A stretch of 64,000 nt of DNA from an uncultured Saprospiraceae bacterium. GTDB taxonomy: Bacteria; Bacteroidota; Bacteroidia; Chitinophagales; Saprospiraceae. Positions 45,358-54,106 of the stretch are shown one piece after another. Where the stretch lies: positions 1 through 64,000 of the forward strand of contig CALFUK010000049.1 in assembly GCA_937929945.1 (NCBI GenBank). Direction: 5' to 3'. Positions within the stretch are counted from its first letter, which is position 1, and each line of letters opens with the position of its first letter. Below the pieces are notes generated by a model. It had not been told where the DNA came from. It did not search any database and saw only the letters and a list, made by a program, of their open reading frames with translations. The translations under genes and the position numbers were made by a program.

Positions 45358-45387
45358 ATAGGATGTCATTACTAAATGACACCCTAT
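45358..45387 (-). terminator. terminator of the M43 protease gene
   Basis: Stem of 5 + 6 bp with one mismatch (45358-45369 with 45376-45387), loop of 6. On the minus strand TTTTTATTG follows directly. Confidence 0.7.
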
Positions 45388-45409
45388 GTATTTATGTTTA
45401 TAAAGCTGA

Positions 45410-48193
45410 TTATGACTGAGTAGTCATCTGGTCTGTTTGTTTGATACTAACTAAACTAAATATCATCAGTATGATTCCTAAGCATATCAGACCCCATTCT
45501 CCCATAGTAGGTATCAGCTTCGGCGACCCACAGAATCCAAAGTTATCAATTCCAATGCCCCAAGCCCAATCATTATTATCATCATAGGTGAGTGTCACAC
45601 TAATGTTAGATAAATCTAAACTTAATGGGATCAACTCATTAAATGTTCCTTCCTCATCTTCAGTCAGCCAGATTGATGGTGCGTCTACCCAATCGGATCC
45701 GTCAAAATAATAAGTCTGAACACCATCTGTAATGGATAAAATAGCATCTCCTGATCCAGCAAAATCTTGGAAAGTAAAATCAAATTTTAGAATTATATTT
45801 TCTAATCCCTGTATGTCATAGGATGGAGTCGTCGCTGTCGCAACATTATTTTCACCATTTGGTCCCGCTGCATCATCATTATAATAAAGCCAATTCCCTT
45901 CTCCTGGATTTGTAAAAGCAATATCTCCAAAAAGTGTGATGCCAATCCCTGAATCATCATTTGTCCACGTAGGACCAGAAGCTCCAGTTACATTAGTGGA
46001 CCAGCCTGGAGGTATTCCAGATTCGAAATCTTCAAGTACTACACATGTTGGACAAATATCTAGTAAGTTAGCTCCACCACCAGTACACTGAAAAGTAGGC
46101 GCGCCATTATCAATTGCTATTTCTGGTCCACCACAATCGTCAGCATTGGTAATTAGGATTGCAATGGAACCACTTACTGTTGAGATGAACGTAATCGAAC
46201 AACCTGGTGTAGTCTCTATTAAATTTGAATTCAAATCAGTGACTGTGATGTTAGCTGACCACACGCTTGGATCGTAACCGGTACAAAACTCAAAGGTATA
46301 TTCAGCTCCCGCAGTAATACCATCTATTACATATACTTCATTAGCCCAAACTTCAAAATTTACGGTCAATGGTGTCTGACATTCTGGGAAACAATCAACT
46401 TCATTAAAATCAAAATAGGGTCCACCCATGAACTCAAAACAGGGTGATTTGTCTCCGGTCGTGTAAGGTCTTCCACTTGACCAAGGACCGACGCCGCATA
46501 AGCTGACTCCTCTTACTCTCCAATAATATGTAGTTGTGGCTGATAAGGAGTTGGCAGTATAGCTTGGTTCTTCTAAGCCACTATTCATTTCAACAATTGT
46601 AGTGAAATTCGGGTCTGTTGCGATTTGGATGTCATATCCAGTTGCATTAGAGGTAGCCAACCACTCAAATAGAGTGGATACAAAAGCGTCAGTGGCTCCA
46701 ATAGTCGGTACGGTCAAGGTAGGAGTGGCTGAAACAGTACCCTCGATGACAAGGCTCATTGGTATTTCTTGTTGAGGATTGACTCCGTCGGCAGCATTGA
46801 TTGTGAATGGATAAGTTCCGGGTGCTGTAGTGCTTAGATTTGTGAGAGTCAGTGTCTGAGGTCCAGATGAATTGACAACATCATTAGAAAAAGTAGGAGT
46901 AATGTTAGCCGGAAGACCGGACACAGACAGAGTTGCATCTCCAGAAGCACCACCCACATAAGTGACAGAAAAATTTGCTATTGCATCAGATGAAAAACAA
47001 ACCGTGAGTTCAGGTTCATCGGTTACCAGAACAATACCATCGGTGGTGCCTATGGGTGACTGAGATAAAGAAGCTCTTCTTGGAGAACCTGCATTGCCGC
47101 ATCCCATCACAATTCTCATACGATCCGTCTGACACGTTGTGAATATATTCATACAGGCATCATCACTATAGTCCATGTAATTTTCTACTTGATCATTTCC
47201 AGGATCTGCAGGGCATGTATCCTTTATTGGACATCCAGATGTGGAGCTTCCAGCATTTGGTGTGTCACTGCAAAAATCATCAGCGCTACAATCACCATCA
47301 CCCCATATGTGCCTTAATCCAAAGAAGTGTCCTGCTTCATGGGTCCAAGTTCGTCCTGCATTGAATGGTGCAGCACCTGGAAATGGGACATTTATACTGC
47401 CTACTGAACTAAAAAGTACGACTATTCCATCCGTGGACTCCATTCCGTTTCCTGTCCCAATACCAGCTAAACTTGGTGCTTCTGGAAACTGAGCATAACC
47501 TAATAGACCGCCAGTTAATTCTACAGTCCATGTATTAAAATACAAATCTGGGTTCCAAATTGTGGGTGCTTTAAGATCATCTTCGACAACGCCATCTGAA
47601 TATGGGCCAAAGCCAACCATTCCAGAGACATCTACTCGGTTTATGCCTGGTTCAGTCATGATATTCCCTTGAGGGTCGACTGTAGCAGGAATAAACTGGA
47701 TCCTGGTATCTACTCCAGCTCCATCACCACTTGTTCCAGCTATTTTTCTAAAATCAATATTTGCTTGTTTGATCTGTTCTTCGACAAATATTGCATCAAT
47801 ATTCTCACCAGTACCAATGGGGTCTCCGTCGTGCAATATGTGGAATACGACAGGTACAGTTAGAACATCTGTAGCAGATGCGCATGTGCCAGATGAACTC
47901 TTAATAAATGCTTCAAACCTGTTTCTCATATCGTCCATACGATCTTCAAACATTCTTTCTTGCATTTGAACAGTGGCACATCTAACTATTCCATTTTCAT
48001 CCCTATGGTCTTTATGTTTGTCATATTGAAATTGCTCTGCGGTCAGTCTCTTGCTGCGATCTATATCTTCTTGTTCTATTTCTTTTTGTCCATAGGACGA
48101 AGAAAGGAAGAAAATAAAGATGAATAAAAAGATAAATGAAGTAATAGGAGGTCTAGTATGAGACCAGCAGGTAAACTGATAAAATTTGTGCAT
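45410..48193 (-). CDS. secreted M43-type (pappalysin-like) metalloprotease with IPTL-CTERM-like tail
   Basis: 927 residues. A long signal peptide (about 1-35, hydrophobic core TSFIFLFIFIFFL) is followed by a propeptide-like stretch and the metzincin domain (about 110-365): zinc site HEAGHFFGLRH at 285-295 and the Met-turn region NYMDYSDDACMNIF. Then come a beta region near 400-490, a fibronectin III-like domain (about 500-580, TTYYWRVRGVSLCGVGPWSSG), a Cys-rich segment, and a MAM/jelly-roll-like domain (about 735-890, FESGIPPGWSTNVTG). The last 34 residues are a motif-helix-charged tail. It is extracellular or surface-bound, and a protein-degrading role is likely. It lacks a type IX secretion CTD. 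Confidence 0.92.
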   Translation of the reverse strand: MHKFYQFTCWSHTRPPITSFIFLFIFIFFLSSSYGQKEIEQEDIDRSKRLTAEQFQYDKHKDHRDENGIVRCATVQMQERMFEDRMDDMRNRFEAFIKSSSGTCASATDVLTVPVVFHILHDGDPIGTGENIDAIFVEEQIKQANIDFRKIAGTSGDGAGVDTRIQFIPATVDPQGNIMTEPGINRVDVSGMVGFGPYSDGVVEDDLKAPTIWNPDLYFNTWTVELTGGLLGYAQFPEAPSLAGIGTGNGMESTDGIVVLFSSVGSINVPFPGAAPFNAGRTWTHEAGHFFGLRHIWGDGDCSADDFCSDTPNAGSSTSGCPIKDTCPADPGNDQVENYMDYSDDACMNIFTTCQTDRMRIVMGCGNAGSPRRASLSQSPIGTTDGIVLVTDEPELTVCFSSDAIANFSVTYVGGASGDATLSVSGLPANITPTFSNDVVNSSGPQTLTLTNLSTTAPGTYPFTINAADGVNPQQEIPMSLVIEGTVSATPTLTVPTIGATDAFVSTLFEWLATSNATGYDIQIATDPNFTTIVEMNSGLEEPSYTANSLSATTTYYWRVRGVSLCGVGPWSSGRPYTTGDKSPCFEFMGGPYFDFNEVDCFPECQTPLTVNFEVWANEVYVIDGITAGAEYTFEFCTGYDPSVWSANITVTDLNSNLIETTPGCSITFISTVSGSIAILITNADDCGGPEIAIDNGAPTFQCTGGGANLLDICPTCVVLEDFESGIPPGWSTNVTGASGPTWTNDDSGIGITLFGDIAFTNPGEGNWLYYNDDAAGPNGENNVATATTPSYDIQGLENIILKFDFTFQDFAGSGDAILSITDGVQTYYFDGSDWVDAPSIWLTEDEEGTFNELIPLSLDLSNISVTLTYDDNNDWAWGIGIDNFGFCGSPKLIPTMGEWGLICLGIILMIFSLVSIKQTDQMTTQS
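45413..45514 (-). other. IPTL-CTERM-like C-terminal sorting signal
   Basis: Encodes the last 34 residues of the M43 protease: the motif IPTMGEWG, a hydrophobic helix (about 16 residues) and a short tail with Lys and polar residues. The order motif, helix, charged tail is that of protein-sorting signals such as IPTL-CTERM. Confidence 0.8.
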
Positions 48194-48370
48194 TCTCAGG
48201 CGCTTAAAGGTTTAAAAATTTTTGTAACGGGAATTGTTTATTCAATATACAAATAGTTGTTATATCAATACGTATTAGCCTAAGAAAAGCACCATTTTTT
48301 TTTAAAATTTGCATTTTTCTCATCTAAAATCGAATAAGCTTATATTCGGCCTTCAAATAATCTTAAGTCT

Positions 48371-49792
48371 ATGAAAATCAAATTCTGCGGAGCAGCAAGA
48401 GAAGTCACAGGTAGCGCACACCTCATCACATTAGATGACGGATTTCAGATCCTGCTGGACTGTGGCCTGTGCCAAGGCGGTAAAGATACCTGGGAGAAGA
48501 ATAATCAGTGGTATTTTAAACCAGAAGAGGTGGACTGTCTGGTCCTATCACATGCCCACATCGATCACTGTGGCCGGATACCTAAGGTGGTAAAAGACGG
48601 ATTCAAAGGACCGATCTATTCGACGCATGCGACCCGGAGTCTCTGTGCGATCATGCTGCTGGATAGTGCTAAGATCCAAGAGCGGGATGTAGAATACTAC
48701 AACCAGAAGATCATCAAGAAAAAGAAGAAGAAAAATAAATCCAAGAAGTATACGCTGAGAGAGCCGCTCTATGAGAGCACCATCATACCCGAGGTGATGT
48801 CTAGATACATTGGGCATAACTATGACATCTGGTTCAACATACACAAGGATGTACAGGTGTGTTACAAAGATTCTGGTCATATCCTTGGTAGTGCTTCGGT
48901 GACCTTGAAGATCACGGAGGGAGATAAGGTCACGACCATCGGCTTCACGGGCGACATCGGCAGAGAGGACAGGCCCATACTCAGAGACCCGCAGCTGATG
49001 CCAAAAGCTGACTACTTGATCTGTGAATCTACCTATGGTGATAAGGAGCACGAACTACCGCCGCAGCAAAGTGATAAGTTTCTCGAAGTGCTGCATCAGA
49101 CCTGTGTCGAGAATCAGGGTAAGCTGATCATACCTGCATTTAGCGTGGGCAGAACGCAGGAGATCGTCTACATGATGGATCAGCTGTACAATGCGGGCAA
49201 GCTACCCAAGATACCCGTATACGTAGATAGCCCACTGGCGGTGAATGCCACGCAGGTATTCGGTGCGCATCCAGAATGCTATGACGAAAATCTAAGTGAA
49301 TACCTGCTGGTGGATAAGGATCCCTTTGGTTTTAACTCCTTGACCTATATCAGGTCAGTGGACGAATCCAAGGCTCTGAATCACTCTAATAAGCCAGCGG
49401 TCATCATTAGTGCTTCTGGTATGATGAATGCTGGCCGCATCAGGCACCACATGTACAACGGATTAGAGAATGAGAAAAACACCTTCCTTATCGTAGGATA
49501 CTGCGCGCCTAATACGGCTGGCGGAATTCTCAGAGCTGGCGTGAAAGAGCTCAAGATGTTTGGCGAGATACTCCAGGTGAAGGCCAACATTGAAATCATG
49601 GAGTCATTCTCTGCACATGCCGATCGGCTGGAGATGCTGAATTTCATCAAAAATCATCGCTTAGGATTGAAAAAACTTTTCTTGGTACATGGCGATTATG
49701 ACACGCAGCAGAAGTTTAAGCCCTATCTGCATGATGCAGGATTTGAGGATGTGGAGATACCTGCTATGGGACAAGAATACCAGATAAGCTGA
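48371..49792 (+). CDS. beta-CASP metallo-beta-lactamase-fold RNase-like hydrolase
   Basis: 473 residues. The metallo-beta-lactamase motif HAHIDHCGR (His61, His63, Asp65, His66) is followed by GHILGSASV, the FTGDIGRED metal strand, and beta-CASP elements (ESTYGD, AFSVGRTQEIVYMM, SASGMMNAGRI...HH), ending with the zinc-dependent RNA-specificity domain containing SFSAHADR and LVHGD. This is the CPSF/YSH1-like family, usually RNA endonucleases or exonucleases. A Lys-rich loop (about residues 115-127) is inserted before the second half and could bind RNA. It is cytoplasmic and forms a single-gene unit. Confidence 0.92.
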   Translation: MKIKFCGAAREVTGSAHLITLDDGFQILLDCGLCQGGKDTWEKNNQWYFKPEEVDCLVLSHAHIDHCGRIPKVVKDGFKGPIYSTHATRSLCAIMLLDSAKIQERDVEYYNQKIIKKKKKKNKSKKYTLREPLYESTIIPEVMSRYIGHNYDIWFNIHKDVQVCYKDSGHILGSASVTLKITEGDKVTTIGFTGDIGREDRPILRDPQLMPKADYLICESTYGDKEHELPPQQSDKFLEVLHQTCVENQGKLIIPAFSVGRTQEIVYMMDQLYNAGKLPKIPVYVDSPLAVNATQVFGAHPECYDENLSEYLLVDKDPFGFNSLTYIRSVDESKALNHSNKPAVIISASGMMNAGRIRHHMYNGLENEKNTFLIVGYCAPNTAGGILRAGVKELKMFGEILQVKANIEIMESFSAHADRLEMLNFIKNHRLGLKKLFLVHGDYDTQQKFKPYLHDAGFEDVEIPAMGQEYQIS

Positions 49793-49927
49793 GTTAATTT
49801 GGAATAAGTGTATGACTTAGCCCAATTCCTGCGTCTATAAGATGTGAGCTTTTTACTCTCGTACTCACTGAACTTTATTAGCATTGGGCTTGGTGGGTGC
49901 TACTATCGTGTAGATCAGATTATCAAT

Positions 49928-51439
49928 ATGGCTAAGTTTTACTTTACAGGGATCATCGTCATGACACTGCTCAGCTGTGGAGACCTTCTGAATATAGACG
50001 AGGCTGAGACTGCTTCTTTCTCTGCAGACTATGCCATACCGATCATTGACTCTCAGGTATCAATGAAGGAGATCCTGGAGAATACTGATGACAGGGCTAG
50101 ATTCAGTGTTGGCACGGACGGGGAGCTCTCCGTAATCTATGACAGCGAGGCGCTCAGTATCTCTGCATCAGAGTTATTACTTCCCATTCCCGTATTATTC
50201 GATGTGCCCCTGCTGGATTCTGTGCATCAATTATCACTTGACTTTGTGCAGGGTGTTGATGTCAGTAAGGCTGTATTCAAAAATAACTCGATCCAATTCA
50301 AAGCGAGAGTGTTAGATTCTGATGCCTACGAGATAAAGATCAGTATACCATCACTCATTAAGGATGGGCAGGAGTTCGAAGTGCAGTTGGACATTCCTTC
50401 CAGTTCAGCGGGAGTGGAGATTAGATCACCCTTTGTGTCATTGACAGGGTGGGAGCTGAGTGAAGGCTTGAGTAATCTTACGGTGCGGTATGATGCGCGC
50501 AACTCCTCAGGAGAAAGAGTCATCATATCTGATGTCAGGACCAGAATTGATTTTCTCATTTTCTCATATGTAGAAGGACAGCTCTCGACTCAGGTGTTTG
50601 ACATTCCCGCTGGGTCCATTCCCTTAGACGCATTTAGAAACTACATCAGCGGCAGTGTCGAATTCCAAGATCCATTTTTGCGTCTGATCGTGGACAATTC
50701 TTTTGGTCTACCAGTAGAGCCACTAATCAATGAGCTAAATATCATGACTGCTGATGGAGAAGTCCTTCCTTTTGCGAGTCCACTATTTGAGAGAGGGGGC
50801 ATCCAGTTTGACTTTCCAGGGCTGGAGGAAGTGGGCCAATCTAAGCGGACCGTCATCACCCTCAATAAGGAGAATTCTAATATTCTGGAGCTGATCGATG
50901 AGCGCTCAGAATCCGTCACATTTGATATTGATGCCATTATATTTCCCCGAGGCAGCGCCGTGGAGGATGGCTTCATCAGAGACGATGGTGCTTTGAACAT
51001 CATCACAGAGTTAGTATTACCGCTGAGTGGCCGAGTAGAGGATTACTTTCTATTTGATAGCTATCCTATAGACACGCTGGAACTGCAAGAAGCAGAGGCG
51101 CTATCATTTAATCTTGGTGTGAAGAATGGGCTTCCGATTGGCGTGAGTCTTCAGTTAGACTTTTTGAATGATGCAGGTGAGCAACTGGCCCAACTATTCT
51201 CAGAGCCGATAGAAATAGGCTCAGCTCGGATCGATAGCCAAGGCCAAGTTACTGCTGGTGATCAAGAAGTTTTCAGTGAGGATTTTGATCGTCAGAAGAT
51301 AGAGCAGATCACGTTAGCAACAGCTGTGCGAGCGGTGATCGGACTGAGGCAGCCGCCTGGGCAAGAAGATTTCATTAGCATATTAGATAGCTACATGGTG
51401 GATATTCAGCTGGGGCTACAAGTAAAACTAGAAAGATAA
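49928..51439 (+). CDS. hypothetical lipoprotein
   Basis: 503 residues from ATG 49928; a GTG 84 bases upstream would add 28 residues before an otherwise perfect lipoprotein signal (hydrophobic stretch, then LLSC at residues 14-17), so the inner start is preferred. The mature part is mostly predicted beta strand, acidic, with repeated hydrophobic strands (LSLDFVQGVDVSKAVFKNNSIQFKAR, ISDVRTRIDFLIFS). I do not recognise the family. It is coupled to the next gene by a TAATG overlap, suggesting a lipoprotein that works with an outer-membrane protein. Confidence 0.82.
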   Translation: MAKFYFTGIIVMTLLSCGDLLNIDEAETASFSADYAIPIIDSQVSMKEILENTDDRARFSVGTDGELSVIYDSEALSISASELLLPIPVLFDVPLLDSVHQLSLDFVQGVDVSKAVFKNNSIQFKARVLDSDAYEIKISIPSLIKDGQEFEVQLDIPSSSAGVEIRSPFVSLTGWELSEGLSNLTVRYDARNSSGERVIISDVRTRIDFLIFSYVEGQLSTQVFDIPAGSIPLDAFRNYISGSVEFQDPFLRLIVDNSFGLPVEPLINELNIMTADGEVLPFASPLFERGGIQFDFPGLEEVGQSKRTVITLNKENSNILELIDERSESVTFDIDAIIFPRGSAVEDGFIRDDGALNIITELVLPLSGRVEDYFLFDSYPIDTLELQEAEALSFNLGVKNGLPIGVSLQLDFLNDAGEQLAQLFSEPIEIGSARIDSQGQVTAGDQEVFSEDFDRQKIEQITLATAVRAVIGLRQPPGQEDFISILDSYMVDIQLGLQVKLER

Positions 51440-52743
51440 TGCGACGGATATTTGTCATGCTGATTAGTGTAAGCTTTGCATTAGGTGGATGGGCTCAGTC
51501 ATTTGATAAGTCGCTGCTGTATGCTGATGATCGGGCTGTGGATGTTCTTCACGCGAATCATTTTCGTGACAGCAGCCAATGGCTGATCTACCTGCCCTCC
51601 TTCAGCTATCACGCCTCACAGAAGGGGCCAAAAGTGACGGATTATCTATATCGAGATGATCAGAATCGTTTGTTGATTGATCCGAGTCGTGCGCTGGATA
51701 ATGCTGAAGAGGAGAATGTATTCCAATCAGGAGGACGAGTAAATGTGCTCTCAGCCGCCTGGCGAAAAAATGATCTGATCATCTCAGCGGGCTATGGCCT
51801 GCGCTATCTGTCAGAGCTAGACTACCCGCTGCAGACGCTGAGTCTCTACTCTGCGGGGAATGCGCTGATCTTTGGAGAGCAGCTTGACCTCAGCTTTGAC
51901 GCTCAGCTGCAGGCTATGCACAGCTACCATCTGGGGGCTAACTATAAGCTGGGCCGATTGACCATCGGTGCTCAGCTGGCCTATCTATCTGGTATCAGTG
52001 ATCTTTCTGTCGCTAAGAATCGACTGAATATCGAAGTGGCACCCTTGTTTTATGGGATCAGCATTGACAATGACTTTCAGCTGAATACCACCCACCTCCT
52101 AGACTATCAGGACATCGATGAAATTCTGGTAGATTATTCCGGTGACTTCGGTCAAAGCTTCTTCAGCACTAACCGTGGCCTAGCCTTGAGCTTAGCACTG
52201 CGATATGATATAGACAGCCGCTCTCATCTGGAAGCTAAGATCAGTGATATTGGTTCGATTCAGTGGTCAGAGGCGCCTCAGAATTACTCATCTGAAGGAG
52301 AATCCAGTTTCGGAGGGGTGAATCTCTTAGACCTGATCAATCCAGATAATCGAGTGTCCTACCAGGATTCGCTGGAGGCACTCATCGATGTGCGCGAGTC
52401 GTCCGATAGCTACACTACGAAGCTACCCATCAGTGTAGCTGCAGCTTACAGCCGCCAGATGACGAGTAAGATAGACCTGACTCTGTCTGGTGCCATGGTC
52501 AATCGCTTTGGGAAGACTAATTATGCGGTTGGTCTGGCAGGTCGGTATCAGCTACATCAGCTGGCTTCAGTGAGTGCCTCTGTTACTCACTCTGCCTTTC
52601 AGCACATTTCTGCAGGCATCGGTGTGAGGCTGAGTGTAGGGCCTATAGATATATTTGCTTCCACTCAAAATGTCGCCGCACTCTTCAATCAGCTGGATGC
52701 CCACTTCAACTATTCCAGCATTGGCGCTAATTTATCATTCTGA
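51439..52743 (+). CDS. outer-membrane beta-barrel protein, DUF5723-like
   Basis: 434 residues. The signal peptide MRRIFVMLISVSFALGGWAQ is followed by an all-beta barrel with repeated aromatic/glycine strands (ISAGYGLRYLSEL, LTIGAQLAYLSGI, LALSLALRYDIDS) and a final strand ending in SF. The pattern matches DUF5723/PorV-fold-like outer-membrane proteins that I recall from Bacteroidota. Its ATG overlaps the stop of the lipoprotein gene. The function is unknown; a lipoprotein-barrel pair at the outer membrane is the likely working unit. Confidence 0.83.
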   Translation: MRRIFVMLISVSFALGGWAQSFDKSLLYADDRAVDVLHANHFRDSSQWLIYLPSFSYHASQKGPKVTDYLYRDDQNRLLIDPSRALDNAEEENVFQSGGRVNVLSAAWRKNDLIISAGYGLRYLSELDYPLQTLSLYSAGNALIFGEQLDLSFDAQLQAMHSYHLGANYKLGRLTIGAQLAYLSGISDLSVAKNRLNIEVAPLFYGISIDNDFQLNTTHLLDYQDIDEILVDYSGDFGQSFFSTNRGLALSLALRYDIDSRSHLEAKISDIGSIQWSEAPQNYSSEGESSFGGVNLLDLINPDNRVSYQDSLEALIDVRESSDSYTTKLPISVAAAYSRQMTSKIDLTLSGAMVNRFGKTNYAVGLAGRYQLHQLASVSASVTHSAFQHISAGIGVRLSVGPIDIFASTQNVAALFNQLDAHFNYSSIGANLSF

Positions 52744-52907
52744 TACCAGAGAAGGATCACGCTTCAGATTACAGTCTACCAGCATCTTTCAGTCTACTTT
52801 ACCACAGTATCAGACAGACTGGATCATCTATCAAGTAGTGATACAGCACGTTCGTCGAAGAATTATTAGTGTTCATATAGAACTTTGGGGGTATAAGGTA
52901 CTTTGTA

Positions 52908-52938
52908 TTGCATAGTACTGTTATTGCTCCTATATTTG
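52908..52938 (+). promoter_or_regulatory. Bacteroidota-type promoter for padR-pspC
   Basis: TTG at 52908-52910, a 20-base spacer and TATATTTG at 52931-52938, only 19 bases before the PadR ATG. The short leader leaves the region around the start free for PadR self-repression. Confidence 0.75.
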
Positions 52939-52957
52939 AAGTGTTAAATACGACGAT

Positions 52958-53302
52958 ATGAATTTAGAAAATACAAAAGCGCAGATGAGAAAAGGGGTAT
53001 TAGAGCTGTGTGTCCTCTCGATCATCGAGGAGAAGGAAGCTTACCCCTCTGACATCATCGGCAGGCTGAAGCAAGCAGAGCTGATCGTGGTAGAGGGGAC
53101 ACTGTATCCCTTACTCTCCAGGCTTAAGAACGCTGACCTGCTCACTTATACTTGGAAAGAATCCAAGACTGGACCCCCACGTAAATACTATCACCTCACA
53201 GATGCAGGCGCAGAATTTTTAGAAAGCCTCAAGGGTACCTGGAAAAATCTGACAAAAGCGGTCAATCATTCATTTAAAAAAACCAAGGCGCAAGCCAAAT
53301 AA
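52958..53302 (+). CDS. PadR family transcriptional regulator
   Basis: 114-residue winged-helix repressor. The family pattern is complete: RKGVLELCVLSIIEEKEAYPSDIIGRLK, VEGTLYPLLSRLKNADLLTYTWKESKTGPPRKYYHLTDAG, then a short C-terminal helix for dimerisation. It lies 22 bases before a PspC-domain gene on the same strand; this PadR plus PspC pairing is seen repeatedly in Bacteroidota and suggests membrane-stress control. It is probably autoregulated through its own short-leader promoter. Confidence 0.95.
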   Translation: MNLENTKAQMRKGVLELCVLSIIEEKEAYPSDIIGRLKQAELIVVEGTLYPLLSRLKNADLLTYTWKESKTGPPRKYYHLTDAGAEFLESLKGTWKNLTKAVNHSFKKTKAQAK

Positions 53303-53324
53303 TGCTGTTCATAAACTAGAAAAA

Positions 53325-54101
53325 ATGAAGAAAACAATAAATATAAACTTAGGAGGATACCCCTTTACCATCGATGAGGATGTGTATCATGATCTGCATA
53401 AATACCTTAATACCATTAAAAGACATTTCTCCAAAAGTGAAGGTGTCGATGAGATCATGACAGATATAGAAGCGCGAATGGCAGAGCTATTTACTGAGTC
53501 CAAAGGAGAGCGCCACATCGTAGAACATAAAGACCTGGATAAGGTCGTCAGCATCATGGGTACTCCAGAACAGTTTGGGGCTGATGCCATCCACGAAGAA
53601 GATGAATCAGAATTTGAATCTCACCGGGCTTATGGAGAGATCAAGATGGGTAGACGCTTCTTCAGAGACCCAGATCATAAAATAATTGGTGGGGTATGCA
53701 GTGGCATATCAGCATATTGGGGGATAGAAGATCCCATCTGGGTGAGGCTGGTCTTTGGACTGTTACTTCTGTCAGGTATAGGACTGTTGCCTTACATTAT
53801 CCTGTGGATCATCGTGCCATCAGCTAAGACAGCCGGAGACCGGCTGGCTATGAGAGGCGAGCGCGCTAATGTGGAGAACATTGGGCGCATCATCGAAGAT
53901 GAGATCCACGAGATGAGTGACCGCATCCACGAAATCAAAAATGACTATTTCTCAAAAAAAAAAGATGAGGCCGTAAGAGTCTCCTTCATTAAAAAAATGA
54001 ATGACTTGTTGGGCTTTCTGCTTAAAGTGCTTATCGGAGTGATCACCAGCACCATCAATGTGACTCTGCAGATATTTGGCTACCGAAAAACACAAATGTA
54101 A
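53325..54101 (+). CDS. PspC domain membrane protein
   Basis: 258 residues. An N-terminal cytoplasmic domain (1-90: INLGGYPFTIDEDVYHDLHKYLNTIKRHF, DIEARMAELF) precedes the PspC domain (about 105-165), with RDPDHKIIGGVCSGISAYWGIEDPIWVRLVF and two close membrane spans. A helical linker and a further hydrophobic stretch (about 225-250) follow. PspC proteins respond to membrane damage in the phage-shock system; here no PspA is in view. It is cotranscribed with padR and converges on the antiporter gene with 5 bases between stops. Confidence 0.92.
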   Translation: MKKTININLGGYPFTIDEDVYHDLHKYLNTIKRHFSKSEGVDEIMTDIEARMAELFTESKGERHIVEHKDLDKVVSIMGTPEQFGADAIHEEDESEFESHRAYGEIKMGRRFFRDPDHKIIGGVCSGISAYWGIEDPIWVRLVFGLLLLSGIGLLPYIILWIIVPSAKTAGDRLAMRGERANVENIGRIIEDEIHEMSDRIHEIKNDYFSKKKDEAVRVSFIKKMNDLLGFLLKVLIGVITSTINVTLQIFGYRKTQM

Positions 54102-54106
54102 TGACT

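Noticed and set aside
52655-52915. 86-codon frame overlapping the end of the DUF5723-like gene
   Set aside because: It lies in another frame of a strongly supported gene and then covers the padR promoter region; a shadow frame.
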